From Warburgia ugandensis (lineage: Eukaryota > Streptophyta > Magnoliopsida > Canellales > Canellaceae), in assembly GCA_035236585.1 (NCBI GenBank), contig CP141139.1, forward strand, positions 34,977,217 to 35,041,216: 64,000 nucleotides of DNA, in the 5' to 3' direction. Both the position numbers and the translations under genes were made by a program. The notes beneath the pieces are model-generated. The model worked only from the letters and a program-made list of their open reading frames with translations, was not told the DNA's origin and searched no databases. Every line of letters starts with the position of its first letter. Position 1 is the stretch's first letter. Of the stretch, positions 27,092-37,649 are shown piece by piece.

Positions 27092-27454
27092 ATAATAGTG
27101 TCATATTTTGAATGGTTGAATGTGATAAGTATCAAGTTTGTCATAAAATTGAGTCGTGAGATAAATTAAATACTTGATACATTTTATTTCTTAAAATATA
27201 ATTTACTCAATTAATTATTTATTTTATTTCTACATGTCTCACATTCAAAAGAGATTCTAAAGAACATGAAAAAAAACTCATTGTTGTCATGATTATTATT
27301 TTTGTGTTTATTTTTCTTTAAATTGCTTTTCAACACATTTGGTTTTTAGATCATATTATTCAAATTAAACACATGATGAACAAGTTACAGTTGCATCTTG
27401 TGCATTTTGTTTGATTTCTTTTCTTTTCTTTTTTCTTTCTTTAAGTTTCAAAAG

Positions 27455-27468
27455 TGATAACAAAATGT

Positions 27469-27500
<32 letters not shown>

Positions 27501-27934
27501 TACCTTATCCCAATTAGGGGTCAGCCACATGAATCTTATTCCTCCATTTCTCTCTATTAAGTACCCTGGCTTCATTTAGCCCCAAAGTTTCAAAATCTTT
27601 CCTCACCACTTCTATCCACGTTCTTTTGGGCCTTCCCCCTTACCTTTTTAGAACCTTCTACTTGTATTGCCTCATTTCTTCTAACCGGTGCCGTTTTCGG
27701 TTTTCTTTGAACATGTTCAAATCATCTATGTCTAATCTTACTCATCTTGTTACCTATTAGTGCTACCCCTAAATTTTCTCTAATATTTTCATTCCTAATT
27801 CTATAATTTCTTGTCTTACCACTCATCCATCTCAACATCCTCATTTCTGATACGCTCATCCTATGAGCATGATGTTCCTTAACTGCCCAACACTCGGATC
27901 CATAAAGCATGGCTGGCTTGATAACAAAATGTAT
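27455..27934. repeat. 16-bp target duplication of the RTE LINE
   Basis: TGATAACAAAATGTAT occurs at 27455-27470 and again at 27919-27934, exactly bracketing the RTE LINE stub. A duplication of this length is what target-primed reverse transcription makes. Confidence 0.9.
27471..27918 (-). mobile_element. 5'-truncated RTE-type LINE
   Basis: A 448-base LINE stub on the minus strand. Its 5' part (27918-27720) encodes PAMLYGSECWAVKEHHAHRM, then MRMLRWMSGKTR and IRENLGVALIG. This is the C-terminal end of the plant RTE ORF. Further on it continues in broken frame through RRFEHVQRKP and an ADP.IGIR-like end. Its 3' end is a trinucleotide microsatellite (ATG/TCA, 27471-27500), the usual RTE tail in place of poly(A). 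A perfect 16-base target duplication flanks it. Only the end of ORF2 is present, so it was dead on arrival. Its intact duplication suggests a fairly recent insertion. Confidence 0.92.
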
Positions 27935-28000
27935 GCTTTCTATTTTTGTATGTGAAACAAAAATTTTCACTAGTAAGATCTTGTCAAACCATGATTAAAA

Positions 28001-28046
28001 AATAGTAAAATAAAGGATTGATAAATAGTAAAATAAAGGATTGATA
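28001..28046 (+). repeat. Two tandem 23-bp units
   Basis: AATAGTAAAATAAAGGATTG plus ATA is repeated exactly twice in tandem, downstream of MYB103. Confidence 0.85.
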
Positions 28047-28728
28047 AATGAGATTTATAAAATGAATAATTTGTCAACACTAGAGTAGTACTAGATCTTG
28101 TCAAACTTGCATTAGAAACTGGACTGAAGATCATTCTTGTTATCTATAAATCTAAAAGTGAAATATTTTTTCTCTTTATATCTTCCTCGTTTTATTTGCA
28201 TCACATTTTCTCTATTTGTTCTCCTTTTGGCTCTCTTTATATCTTCCGTAATTAAATACAAAGACTTGTGCATGTAAACTTCATTTATACTCAAGCTTTG
28301 TATATAACCTATCAATATGACATTTTCAGAATCATTAGGTACAAGAATAATTCCCGTTCATTTTCTATCACATTGAGAAAGGTTAAAGAAAGGAAAAGGT
28401 AGGCACCGTTCCATTAAGTTTTGAGGGTCTTTGATCCTTCGCTGCAAGGTATGTGAAAAGAGACCAGGTGAATCTTTACTACTAAACGTATACATGACAA
28501 AATACAATAAATGATCCAAACCAAAAGAAATATGGTGATGATGAACTGCCGTTGCCTGTTGACTCAATGTTTACTGCTTTTGTCTTTGTTCACAGGGAAC
28601 AAAAAACAATGCATGCATGTTATGAATATTCATTCCTCAAATTGTACATGTTTTTAATGAAGGCAGAAATGCAAAACCACAAAAATAGCACCAATCTTTC
28701 TACACAATCTCCACCAATTTGAAATCCC

Positions 28729-28732
<4 letters not shown>

Positions 28733-28819
<87 letters not shown>
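28733..28819 (+). repeat. (GA)n microsatellite in the MYB103 3' flank
   Basis: About 87 bases of pure GA, which is CT on the gene strand. It begins 19 bases past the MYB103 stop codon and so very probably lies in the 3' untranslated region of the messenger. Confidence 0.95.
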
Positions 28820-28824
<5 letters not shown>

Positions 28825-28837
28825 ACTCATTGACACC

Positions 28838-29811
28838 TTACAAAGACGAAGGATACGAAGCAAGAATTGCTTCCATATTTGATGAAGTTGATGGAATTCC
28901 TTCCCCACCCAATTGTCCTTCCACATGCTCCCATAATAGAAAACCTGGACATCTTTGTGACTCAATCCATTCACTCAAGTCCTGCCTTTGAGTGCATTCG
29001 CCTGTCATCTCGCCATCTTCCTCCAGACTACACGACTGTACTTCCATCGGTCCCATACTTCCTATATTATCCAACAATGGAGGCAAGTAATTGGAATCCA
29101 TTCCACTGGTAAATGTAATCGGTGGACGTGGTACTTGTACTTGATTGGGATTCACATGCCATGCATCAAAATTCGCCCCAGCCACATCCGGAACCACAAA
29201 CTCTTCTTGTGCATTTGCTCCGCCAATCCCATCCACTAAACCATTTTCAAACATAAAAAGCGGGCATGAAGAAGAATACATGGCCTCTTGAGCTGGATTC
29301 GTTGTTAGTTCTTGGTTTAGCATATCTAGATGATCTGAGCTGTAACGTGATGGAAGAAGCTCAACATGACTTGGTGGAGCTGAAACTGTCATTGGAGCGT
29401 TAGTTGGGGGCTTCCTTATCTTCTTCTTAATCCATGAATTCCAGTAGTTCTTTATCTCATTGTCAGTTCTCCCAGGCAAGTGACTTGCTATATGAGCCCA
29501 CCTACAAATCCGCAGACACATTTAGAGTTGAAATGGTCGCTTGGGATGTTCAGAGATATTATTTAACAAAATTGGGTTATGAGCCTACAGTTCATTTAAT
29601 GTGTCCTTCAGTAGTTAGGAAGAAAAGGAAGGAAAAGTACAAAACAGAACGAGGTGTTATACCAGACCTGTTCCCTACGATACCATGAAGGCTGATTATC
29701 AACTTCTCCTCTTCCTGGGTGAACCTTCCTCGTCTAATATCAGGTCTTAGATAGTTAATCCACCTCAGACGACAGCTTTTTCCACATCTTTGGAGCCCTG
29801 TATCACAAGAT

Positions 29812-29891
<80 letters not shown>

Positions 29892-30191
29892 AGAAGCATT
29901 TACACCAAAAAGACTCCAAACAGATAGGAAAACTCCAAAACGAATTCTAAATAGTCTTTTCGTGTGGATGAGATATACGGCGGCAAGAGGTTAAAAGTGC
30001 TATATTTTGCAATACTATTTTTCTAAAGAGAAAATGGTGTTATATGATGATTTAATTAGGAGATCGTCAAAGTAGGAGGACACTTCTATCAAGAGAACAA
30101 ACCACCAGCTGAAATTTATTAACCAGCGAAATCTTGTTCGGCGCCTAGATTCAGGAGCTCTGCCATCATTCTCTTCTTTTCTTATAATTTT

Positions 30192-30265
<74 letters not shown>

Positions 30266-30409
30266 GAGAGAGAGACCTGCTTTTTCAGGAACTTCACTCC
30301 AACAACCATAGCCATGGGTGGTTATGTGACGGATAAGCTTTTCATCTTCCTCAGGCGACCAGAGTCCTCTCTTAACCTTCTGTTGATTGCAGCAGGAATG
30401 GTGGCCCAT
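28838..30409 (-). CDS. MYB103: R2R3-MYB transcription factor, MYB103 group
   Basis: Exons on the minus strand are 30409-30277 (133 b), 29797-29668 (130 b) and 29501-28838 (664 b). They give 308 residues. The 133/130 exon sizes and intron phases are the classic plant R2R3-MYB pattern. The start gives [15 protein letters not shown], conserved in this group. Repeat R2 (about 14-61) has W17, W37 and W57. Repeat R3 (about 67-112) has F70 in place of the first W, then W89 and W108. [20 protein letters not shown] marks the recognition helix. The C-terminal half is acidic and poorly conserved, but the end (ILASYPSSL) resembles Arabidopsis MYB103, which is somewhat longer (about 370 residues). MYB103-group proteins are nuclear activators of secondary cell-wall synthesis, including lignin (F5H) and xylan/cellulose genes, in vessels and fibres. 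All exons are open with GT-AG borders, so the gene looks intact. The orthology call is by sequence memory, not a tree. Confidence 0.93.
29502..29667 (-). other. MYB103 intron 2
   Basis: A 166-base intron with donor AACAG|GTCTGG and acceptor TTTGTAG|GTGGG. It splits an arginine codon (AG|G) between GN and WAHIAS in repeat R3, the conserved second-intron position of R2R3-MYB genes. Confidence 0.9.
29798..30276 (-). other. MYB103 intron 1 with a CT run at each end
   Basis: A 479-base intron splitting the glycine codon at residue 45 (GCAG|GT ... ATACAG|GG). On the gene strand, a CT run of about 83 bases (30275-30193, one interruption) starts at the T of the donor GT, so donor positions +3 to +6 read CTCT instead of the usual AAGT. 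A second CT run (29888-29815) lies 17 bases before the acceptor and can serve as its pyrimidine tract. The middle of the intron is unremarkable. Confidence 0.92.
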
Positions 30410-30860
30410 TTCTCTCTTCCTCTTCTTCTTTTTCTCCCTCTTTTTCTATCTTGGTTGCAGCGGAAGGAAGGTGGTGCAGTGAGGTCTTTTAAACGGTGGA
30501 AATGCCGACAAATGCACCGGATGGGACCATCTCTTCGATTCCCAACTTTTTATCTAACTCAAAAGCGACTTGTCATCGACTTCAAAAACCCCCCCTCTCG
30601 CGCGGCGCGCGCTCTTCTACGTAGAATGGTATTATGTAACAACCTCACGTACTCAACACCATGCCATTGTTTCCGGAGTCACTCGACATCCGCGTGTGTG
30701 TCAGCGTATAAAAGGGCAGCCTCGCTGCACGAAGCTCCCCCCATACAGGATTCGGGAAGGGGCGGACCACAAGGGCATATAGTAGGCAGTCTTACCTTGT
30801 ATTTTTTTAGCAAGAGACTGTGATTGTGCTAAATATGTAATTATGATGACGTCAAAACAG
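30410..30860 (-). promoter_or_regulatory. Putative MYB103 promoter and leader
   Basis: The 50 bases before the ATG are purine-rich (GA/AAG) on the gene strand, like many plant leaders. A weak TATA-like TTTAAAAG lies about 80 bases upstream of the ATG (30487-30495). A small CpG cluster (CGCGCGGCGCGCGC-like, about 30597-30613) lies about 200 bases upstream. A truncated Au SINE occupies 30707-30830. TGACGTCA, a consensus bZIP site, lies at 30847-30854. No site for secondary-wall NAC proteins could be assigned by eye. The transcription start is unknown. Confidence 0.35.
30707..30830 (-). mobile_element. Truncated Au-type SINE in the MYB103 upstream region
   Basis: On the minus strand it reads CAGTCTCTTGC, then AAGGTAAGACTGCC, GCCCCTTCCC, GGGAGCTTCGTGCA and GGCTGCCCTTTTAT. 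This is the 3' two-thirds of the tRNA-derived Au SINE, which ends in a T-run. The tRNA-like head (box A and B) is missing. It is inserted about 300 bases upstream of the MYB103 start, in the same orientation as the gene. No target duplication is clear, so it is an old copy. Confidence 0.8.
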
Positions 30861-31136
30861 CAAATGCGAGTCTCGTTGTACACCGCTGAGTCTCTTATGG
30901 ATATACGTCTATACTTATTAATAATAAGGCCAAAATTTTAGTGGCTTATCCAACATATTAGCCAAGTGGCTTTCCATCCAAATAATAAACCTAAGTTTTG
31001 ATATGTTGTGCCATTCTTCTTCTTCTTCTCCACCGTCATCTTTTCTCTTCCTCATAAATATAAGAACTTTGATACTCATTCTTATTATTATTGTTTCTCT
31101 CTCTCTCATATGAATCTACACGTGCATGGCACTTCT

Positions 31137-31439
31137 TGTTAGAGGATAAACTTGATTTGACCCATTAGGCTAAGATAATCAATTTGTTGGTTCAAGCTCA
31201 TTGTCTATTTCTAGAAGACTTCCTAGAAATTCTAGAAATATTACAAATATATAGTCAAAAATATCTAAGATATTTAGAAGATGATGTAATATGTAGGATA
31301 TTAAAAAAACAAAAAAACTTGTGAATCAATACAAGCTCTGTCCTCTATTCAAGCCTTCAAGTCCCTTCTTCTTTTTTAAATACTTTTTAGCCTCAAAAAG
31401 CCTTCTTCAAAGTTTTGCAAATACCTCTCTCTTCCAATA
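31137..31439 (+). mobile_element. 5' LTR of the copia element
   Basis: Starts TGTTAGAGGATAAAC. Ends CCAATA, where the partner LTR has CCAACA. 303 bases. A primer-binding site follows within 4 bases. Confidence 0.93.
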
Positions 31440-31484
31440 AAGTGGTATCATAGCTAGGTTCATTCTTGTTGTAGAGAAATAAGA

Positions 31485-34400
31485 TGGCAAGTGGAATGGT
31501 TCCCTTCCAATTTTCTCGACTCACCAAAGACAACTATGGAAGTTGGAGTATTTGCATGAAGACGTTACTGGGTTCTTAAGAGGCACAAGAGATTGTCAAG
31601 AAAGGTTATGAAGAACCTCAAAATGAGGCTTCTTTAACTAATACCCAAAGGGAGGCTATGCAAAAGGCTAAGAAGAAAGATCAATAAGCTTTCACTCTCA
31701 TTTATCAATGCCTTGATGAAGGTATATTCGAGAAGGTTGCAAATGAGACCACCTCCAAGCAAGCATGGGAGATTCTTCACAACGCTTATAAGGAAATCGA
31801 TAAGGTAAAAAAGGTACACCTTCAAACTCTAAGAAGTGAGTTTGAAAAATTTCATATGGAGGAATCCGAATCAATTTATGATTATTTTTCTAGAGTTTTG
31901 ACTATTGTCAATGAAATGAAAAGAAATGGAGAGAGCTTAAATGATACAAAGGTGATTGAGAAAAATCTTCGTTCATTAACATCAAATTTTGAGTATATTG
32001 TTGTTGCCATAGAAGAGTCTAAAGACATAGACTCCATGACTATTGATCAACTCATGGGTTCACTACAAGCCCGTGAAGAAATGTTAAAAAAGAAGAAGAC
32101 CCAAGAGCCATTGGAGTGATCACTTTATTCAAAACTCTCTTTCAAAAAAGAAAGAGAAGAAAGGTTTGAAAATGATAAAAATCGAGGACGTGGTCATGGT
32201 TATGCTTGAGGTTGAGGCCGAAGCCGAGGAAGAGGTGGTAGAAGTGGCTATAATCAATCCAATGTTGAGGAAAGGATATAAAGCTATCAACCTTTAAGAG
32301 GTCATGGAAGAGGAAACAATAATCAAAGGTATTCCAAATCACAAGTTAGATGTCATAATTGTCATAAATTTGGACATTATGCTTTCAAATGTAGAACCAC
32401 TAATCATGTGAATAAGAAAGTCAATCTCATGGAGATGAAAGATGAAGTGGAGCTCACCTTACTGATGGTTAAGCATAAAGAAGAATTAGAGGAGAAAAGT
32501 ATGTGGTACTTAGACACCAGCACAAGCAACCACATGAGTGGAGATAAGAACATGTTCGTAGAGATGGATCAAGTAAATGGGCATGTTACTTTTGGAGATC
32601 AATTTAAGGTACCAGTACAAGGGAAAGGTAAAATACTCATATTCTCTAAAGATGGGAGCCACCAATTTGTTTCTGACGTATATTATGTACTAAACCTCAA
32701 AAATAATATTTTGAGTTTGGGCCAATTTCTTGAGAAAGATTATGATGTTCACTTGAAAAATCATAGTCTTTCTTTGAGAAATCATGAAGGAAGATTAATT
32801 TCAAATCATTGCTCCATTAAAGGTGTAGATGACAAGACTCCATAAGAAGCATGGAACAGGAGAAAGCCAACCATTACTCACTTGCAGGTGTTCGGGAGCA
32901 TAGCCTATATCCATGTACCCGATCAAAAGAGAATGAAGCTTGATGACAAGAGTGAGAAGCATGTCTTCATAGGTTATGATAAGCATTCAAAAGGATACAC
33001 GTGTTACAACCCAATCACTGAAAAGATTGTCATTAGTCGAGATGTAGAGTTCGATGAAGAAGGCACATGGGACTAGAATGTGAAGAACAATGAAGACTAT
33101 AACTTATTACCCATTATTGAAGACGAAGAAGAAGAAGGAGCTCAAAGAAGAGAAGAAGTTCAAGAACTTACAAGCCCAACTACATTGTCATCATCATCCT
33201 CCTCCCTTCAAGACTTATATCCAAGTTCAAGTGAAAAAACACCATGAACTAGAAGCCTATAAGAAATTTATGAGGTAACAGAGAATTTAAATGAGCTAAC
33301 CCTCTTTTGTCTATTTGTTGATTGTGAACTTATAGGCTTCAAGGAAGCGATACAAAGTAAGAAATGGATAGAAGTTATGGATGAAGAAATTAAGTCCATT
33401 CAAAGAAATGATACTTGGGAGCTAACAACTCTTCTAAAAGGCCAAAAGGCAATTGGAGTAAAGTGGGTTTACAAAGCAAAGAAGAATGTAAAAAGAGAGG
33501 TTCAAAGGTACAAAGCAAGATTAGTAGTCAAAGGTTATAAGCAAAGGTATGGAATAGACTATGAAGAGGTATTTGCTCCTGTTGCTTTTTTAGAGACTAT
33601 AAGATTGATTATTTCTTTAGTGCACAAAATAATTGGCAAATACATCAAATGGATGTGAAGTCCGCATTCTTAAAGGGCCTCCTTGAGGAGAAAGTTTATG
33701 TGGAGCAACCCATGGGGGTATGTGATTAAAGGAGAAGAAGATAAAGTTTTTAGATTAAACAAGACTTTATGTGGCTTAAAACAAGCTCTAAGAGCATGGA
33801 ATAGTAGAATTGACAAATATTTTATGAAAAATAGCTTTATAAAATGTCCAAGTAAGCACGCTCTCTCTATATAAAGACCTATAAAAATGAAGATGTCTTG
33901 CTTGTGTGCTTGTACGTGGATGATCTCATTTTTACAGGAAAAAATCCAAGTGTATTTGAAGACTTTAAGAAGGTGATGATCCAAGAATTTGAGATGACCG
34001 ATATCGGTCTCATGTCCTACTATCTTGGAATAGAGGTAAAGGAAATGGATGATGGAATCTTCATCTCTCCAGAAAGCTACACGAAGGAAGTTCTCAAGAA
34101 ATTTGGTATGGAGCAATGCAAGCCTATAAGCACTCCCGCGGAATGTGGAGGAAAGCTTTCCAAGCATAATGAAGGAGAAAGAGTTGACCCCACTCAATTC
34201 AAGAGCCTTGTAGGAAGCTTAAGGTATTTAACATATACAAGACCAGATACCTTATTTGTTGTAGGATTGGTTAGTCATTTTATGGAGGCATTTACAACAA
34301 CCCACTTGAAGACAACTTAGAGAATTCTGCGATACATCAAGGCGACTATTGATTATGGTCTCTTTTACTCTTCATGTGAAGACTTCAAGCTTATTGGATA

Positions 34401-34850
34401 TAGCGACAACGATTGAGCCGGAGATTTAGATGAATGAAAAAGTACAAATGGATTTCTTTTCTTCATGGGAGACAATGCTTTTACTTGGACTTCAAAAAAG
34501 CAATCAATTGTTACGCTGTCCAGCTGTGAAGCTAAATACGTTATCGCTACTTCTTATGCATGTCATGCACTTTTGCTTTGAAATTTGTTTAATGAATTAC
34601 TCATGCCATAAGAAGATGCGACGGAGATTTATGTTGATAACAAATCAGCTCTTGCTCTTGCAAAGAATCTGGTCTATTATGATCGAAGTAAGCATATTGA
34701 CACACACTACCACTTCATTAGAGAATTTGTGGCAAGAAAGGACGTTCATTTGAAGTATGCAAGATCTCAAGATCAAATTGCTGATATCCTCACCAAGCCA
34801 CTTAAGTAAGAAGTCTTTGAGAAGTTAAGAATGATGCTTGGAGTTACAAA
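31485..34850 (+). pseudogene. Copia gag-pol fossil
   Basis: Parts in order: a gag opening with FQFSRLTKDNYGSWS (about 31507-31550) and a conserved gag block including [17 protein letters not shown] near 31885. A CCHC knuckle CHNCHKFGHYAFKC follows near 32352-32393. The protease motif WYLDTSTSNHMSGD is near 32503, with a GAG-pre-integrase-type block to 32830. An integrase-type stretch (EAWN..KPTITHLQVFGS, near 32848) comes next. The reverse transcriptase includes [12 protein letters not shown] (33452) and the catalytic YVDDLI (33913-33930). RNase H-type sequence runs to about 34800, ending with a DILTKPL-type motif. These are the usual parts of a Ty1/copia polyprotein. Several breaks make it inactive. 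Confidence 0.9.
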
Positions 34851-34867
34851 ATCAAGTTTAAGAAGGG

Positions 34868-35216
34868 TGTTGGAGGATAAACTTGATTTGACCCATTGGG
34901 CTAAGAGAATCAATTTGTTAGTTCAAGCACATGGTCTATTTCTAGAAGACTTCCTAGAAATTCTAGAAATATTACAAATATATAGTAAAAAATATCTAAG
35001 ATATTTAGAAGATGATGATGTAAGAAGTAAGAAATATCTAGAAAGATGATGTAAAGAATGATGTAATATGTAGAATATTTTTGAAAAAAAAAAACTTGTG
35101 AATCAATACAAGCTCTCTCCTCCATTCAAGCCTTCTAGTACATTCTTCCTTCCTAAATACTTTTCAGTCTCAAAAAGCCTTCTTCAAAGTTTTGTAAATA
35201 CCTCCCTCTTCCAACA
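34868..35216 (+). mobile_element. 3' LTR of the copia element
   Basis: Starts TGTTGGAGGATAAAC and ends CCAACA. 349 bases. Followed directly by the CTTCT target duplication. Confidence 0.93.
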
Positions 35217-35453
35217 CTTCTATTTTTCATAGAAAAAGTATGAGTGGTAGGAATGTAAGTGGAGCCAGATTCTTCATTGATCAAAACCATTGATATACTA
35301 AGCATTTTTTTCATTTAAAAATTGGAAGCCTCTAACTTACTGAAGTTTCAGCTGGAGATGAATTGTTTTTATTAGGATATCCAACGAAACAAACATGAAA
35401 TGCTGCCTCTCCCTCTAAGTTTAAGTTCAAATTCAAATGTAAACTTATTCGAT

Positions 35454-37640
35454 TGTTAGAATCTCATTTTTTTTTCCCTTTTTTGCAGCTAACCCTTTAT
35501 CTAAGGAATTACATATCATTCTAATTATATCTATCATCGAATGTATAACAACAAACTCATCGTACAATCTGTGTGAGAGCTTTACAACAAAACACAATTT
35601 CTATCTCTCTTTCATGGTGTTAGAGCCCTATCAATCTACTTGAGTTTAGATTCTCAACAACATCCAATTCTTTTGGATCAAATGTACTTGTAGCTTTCAA
35701 TGTCATCCCTTTATTGCCCCTGATGCTCTTTTCCACCAACTATCGCAATTTATTCCCCTTCTTGTTGGCCTTGACCTCCTTGGGTATGTAGATTAGACAT
35801 TTTCTTGTCCTTCCAAAATCGGCCCCAAGCATTAACCTTGGATCCGCTAAGACAAACTCATATTGGGCTAGATCATTTCGTCACTGTCCGAACAATTGTT
35901 GCTCATGTGGTATGTGCAACCACAGCCAGTCAAGCATGGAGTATCCTCTCAAGTCTATCTCCAGGGCTAAAGTCATGCTTCAGTAGCTGACTACATTCAC
36001 TCTATGAGAGTCATTGCTGACTTTTTTGCTCCCATTAACTTGCCTCTACCTGATGAAGACGTGGTCATTGCAGCGCCGCGAGGTTCAAGTCATGAGTTTC
36101 CTGACTTTGTGATGGCCATACGTACTAGAACAGATCCCATCAGCTTCAATGATTTATCTGGGATATGCTGCTTAGCCATGAGGCCTTCCTTCAAGAACCA
36201 GCTGATGATGCTTTGCTTGAATTTTAGATTGCAAACAATGCTGCACGTAGTCACAACTACAACTGCTTCAATCAGCAGTGCAACAATTCCAATCCAAGCT
36301 CCAATCAGGGAGAAACAATCATAAAAACAGGAGTGGCGCAATTATAATGGGCCACCAACTCCAACTCAACTACGGCATCGTAAGAAATGAGCTCCAACTA
36401 AACGACACTTCTCTTATTGATCAAAAACTGCATGTCAGATCTACAACGTAGATGACCACTTAGCATCTCACTTGTACATAAAGGTTCAAGTCTTATTTTT
36501 TGCTTTTAAATCTTCATCTCATTGATTCTGGAGCCAACCAAAACCTTACCTCAGACATTGCTAATCTATCTCTAACTAATGAATACGACGTTCCATATCA
36601 GATAATTGTTAGTCATGGAGCAAGATTACCAATCTCCTATAAAGGCCATTCTACTTTAGTTTCAAATAACAAAACTTTTTAGCTGAAGCATGTTCTTCAA
36701 GTTCCTTGAATTCATCGTAATCTTTTGTCCGTCTATCAAATTACTAAAGACAACGACATCTTTATACAAATTCACTCTTTCCTTTTTTGTGATTAAGGAT
36801 CATACGATGGGCAATCCAATCCTTATGTGACCGAGTAGATATGGCTTATACCTGATTCATCTACATTAACGTCCTCTTTCATCTTCAGTGTTTCTAGACA
36901 CTGGTGTCTCTCCATAGTTGGGAGATAAGGTTGGGCCATCCCTCCCCTAAAATAATGAAGTGCATTATTCAGTATTTTAAGCTTCCATTGTCTAATAATC
37001 GTTTAGCATTTTGTGATACCTATAATGGGAGCAAGAGTGCTAAACTCTCATTTATAACATTTGATGCTCCCAGTAATGAACCATTGTCACTTGTTCATTA
37101 TGACGTACGTGGACCTGCCGCTCTAGTTTTCAATCAATGGGTACCTATTTTATCTTGTTCTTGCCGATGATTTTAGCAAATATTGTTGGTTATTTCCCCT
37201 AAAATTCAAATCTGAAGCGCCTTTGGTTTTTTTTGCATTCAAACTATGGCTGGAAACTCCCTTGATTCGAAGATTAAGACAAACGAAACTGATGGTGGTG
37301 GGGAGTTTGTCAAACTTCAACCGTTCCTCAACAAAGCATGTCATTGCTAGGCATGCTTGTTGTCAATACATATCTCAACAAAATTGTGTGGCGGAAACGA
37401 AACATCGTCAACTTGTTGAGGAATGCCTAGCGTTGACTGCCAACCCTCTAATCTTTTGAGAACAAGCATTTCAAGCGGCTGTTTTTCTTGCAAATCGGGG
37501 AGCACATTCTACCATCTCTTTTCAATGCCCCTTAACTCGGCTTTTTGTGAAACAACCAGATTTTGGTACTCTCTTCAATACCAGCTAGGTTCATTAGACG
37601 CCCTAGAACAAGTTGGGAAGTGAAGAAAATTTTCTAATGT
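35454..37640 (+). mobile_element. Second copia fossil, Ale/Retrofit-like, partial
   Basis: A short 5' LTR (35454-35614, TGTTAGAATC...TTTCA, 161 bases) is followed at once by a primer site TGGTGTTAGAGCC. Parts seen are a gag (35850-36230, with SIADELA-like and EFPDFVMAIRTRTDPISFNDL) and a protease block (HLIDSGANQNLTSD, near 36515). There is an integrase region (HVLQVP, LSVYQI, LADDFSKYCWLFPLKFKSEA, then QYISQQNCVAETKHRQLVE near 37365-37420). No reverse transcriptase follows and no 3' LTR was found. The short LTR and motifs fit the Ale/Retrofit lineage. It has many breaks and looks older than the copia element just before it. Confidence 0.8.
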
Positions 37641-37649
37641 TCCTTTCAT

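Larger units (their letters stand above)
31137..35216 (+). mobile_element. Ty1/copia element with both LTRs, broken
   Basis: A 4080-base element flanked by a perfect target duplication CTTCT (31132-31136 and 35217-35221). The 5' LTR is 31137-31439 and the 3' LTR 34868-35216. A tRNA-iMet-type primer site TGGTATCATAGC follows the 5' LTR (31443-31454), and a purine tract AAGAAGGG precedes the 3' LTR. The gene order gag, protease, integrase, reverse transcriptase, RNase H is that of Ty1/copia. The LTRs differ at roughly 20 sites by eye besides length changes, about 7 percent. Under substitution rates commonly used for plants that suggests a few million years, with wide error. It is broken in several places. 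The lineage within copia is not assigned. Confidence 0.93.

Noticed and set aside
28838-29521. MYB protein starting at the methionine at 29521
   Set aside because: That methionine is in intron 2. The conserved splice acceptor at 29502 and the exon 1-2 sequence show that the true protein starts at 30409.
30314-30823. 169-codon open frame on the plus strand
   Set aside because: It overlaps MYB103 exon 1 antisense, the promoter and the Au SINE. Its composition follows those and it matches no family.
33670-34197. 175-codon open frame on the minus strand
   Set aside because: It is antisense to the copia reverse transcriptase, which has clear motifs on the plus strand.
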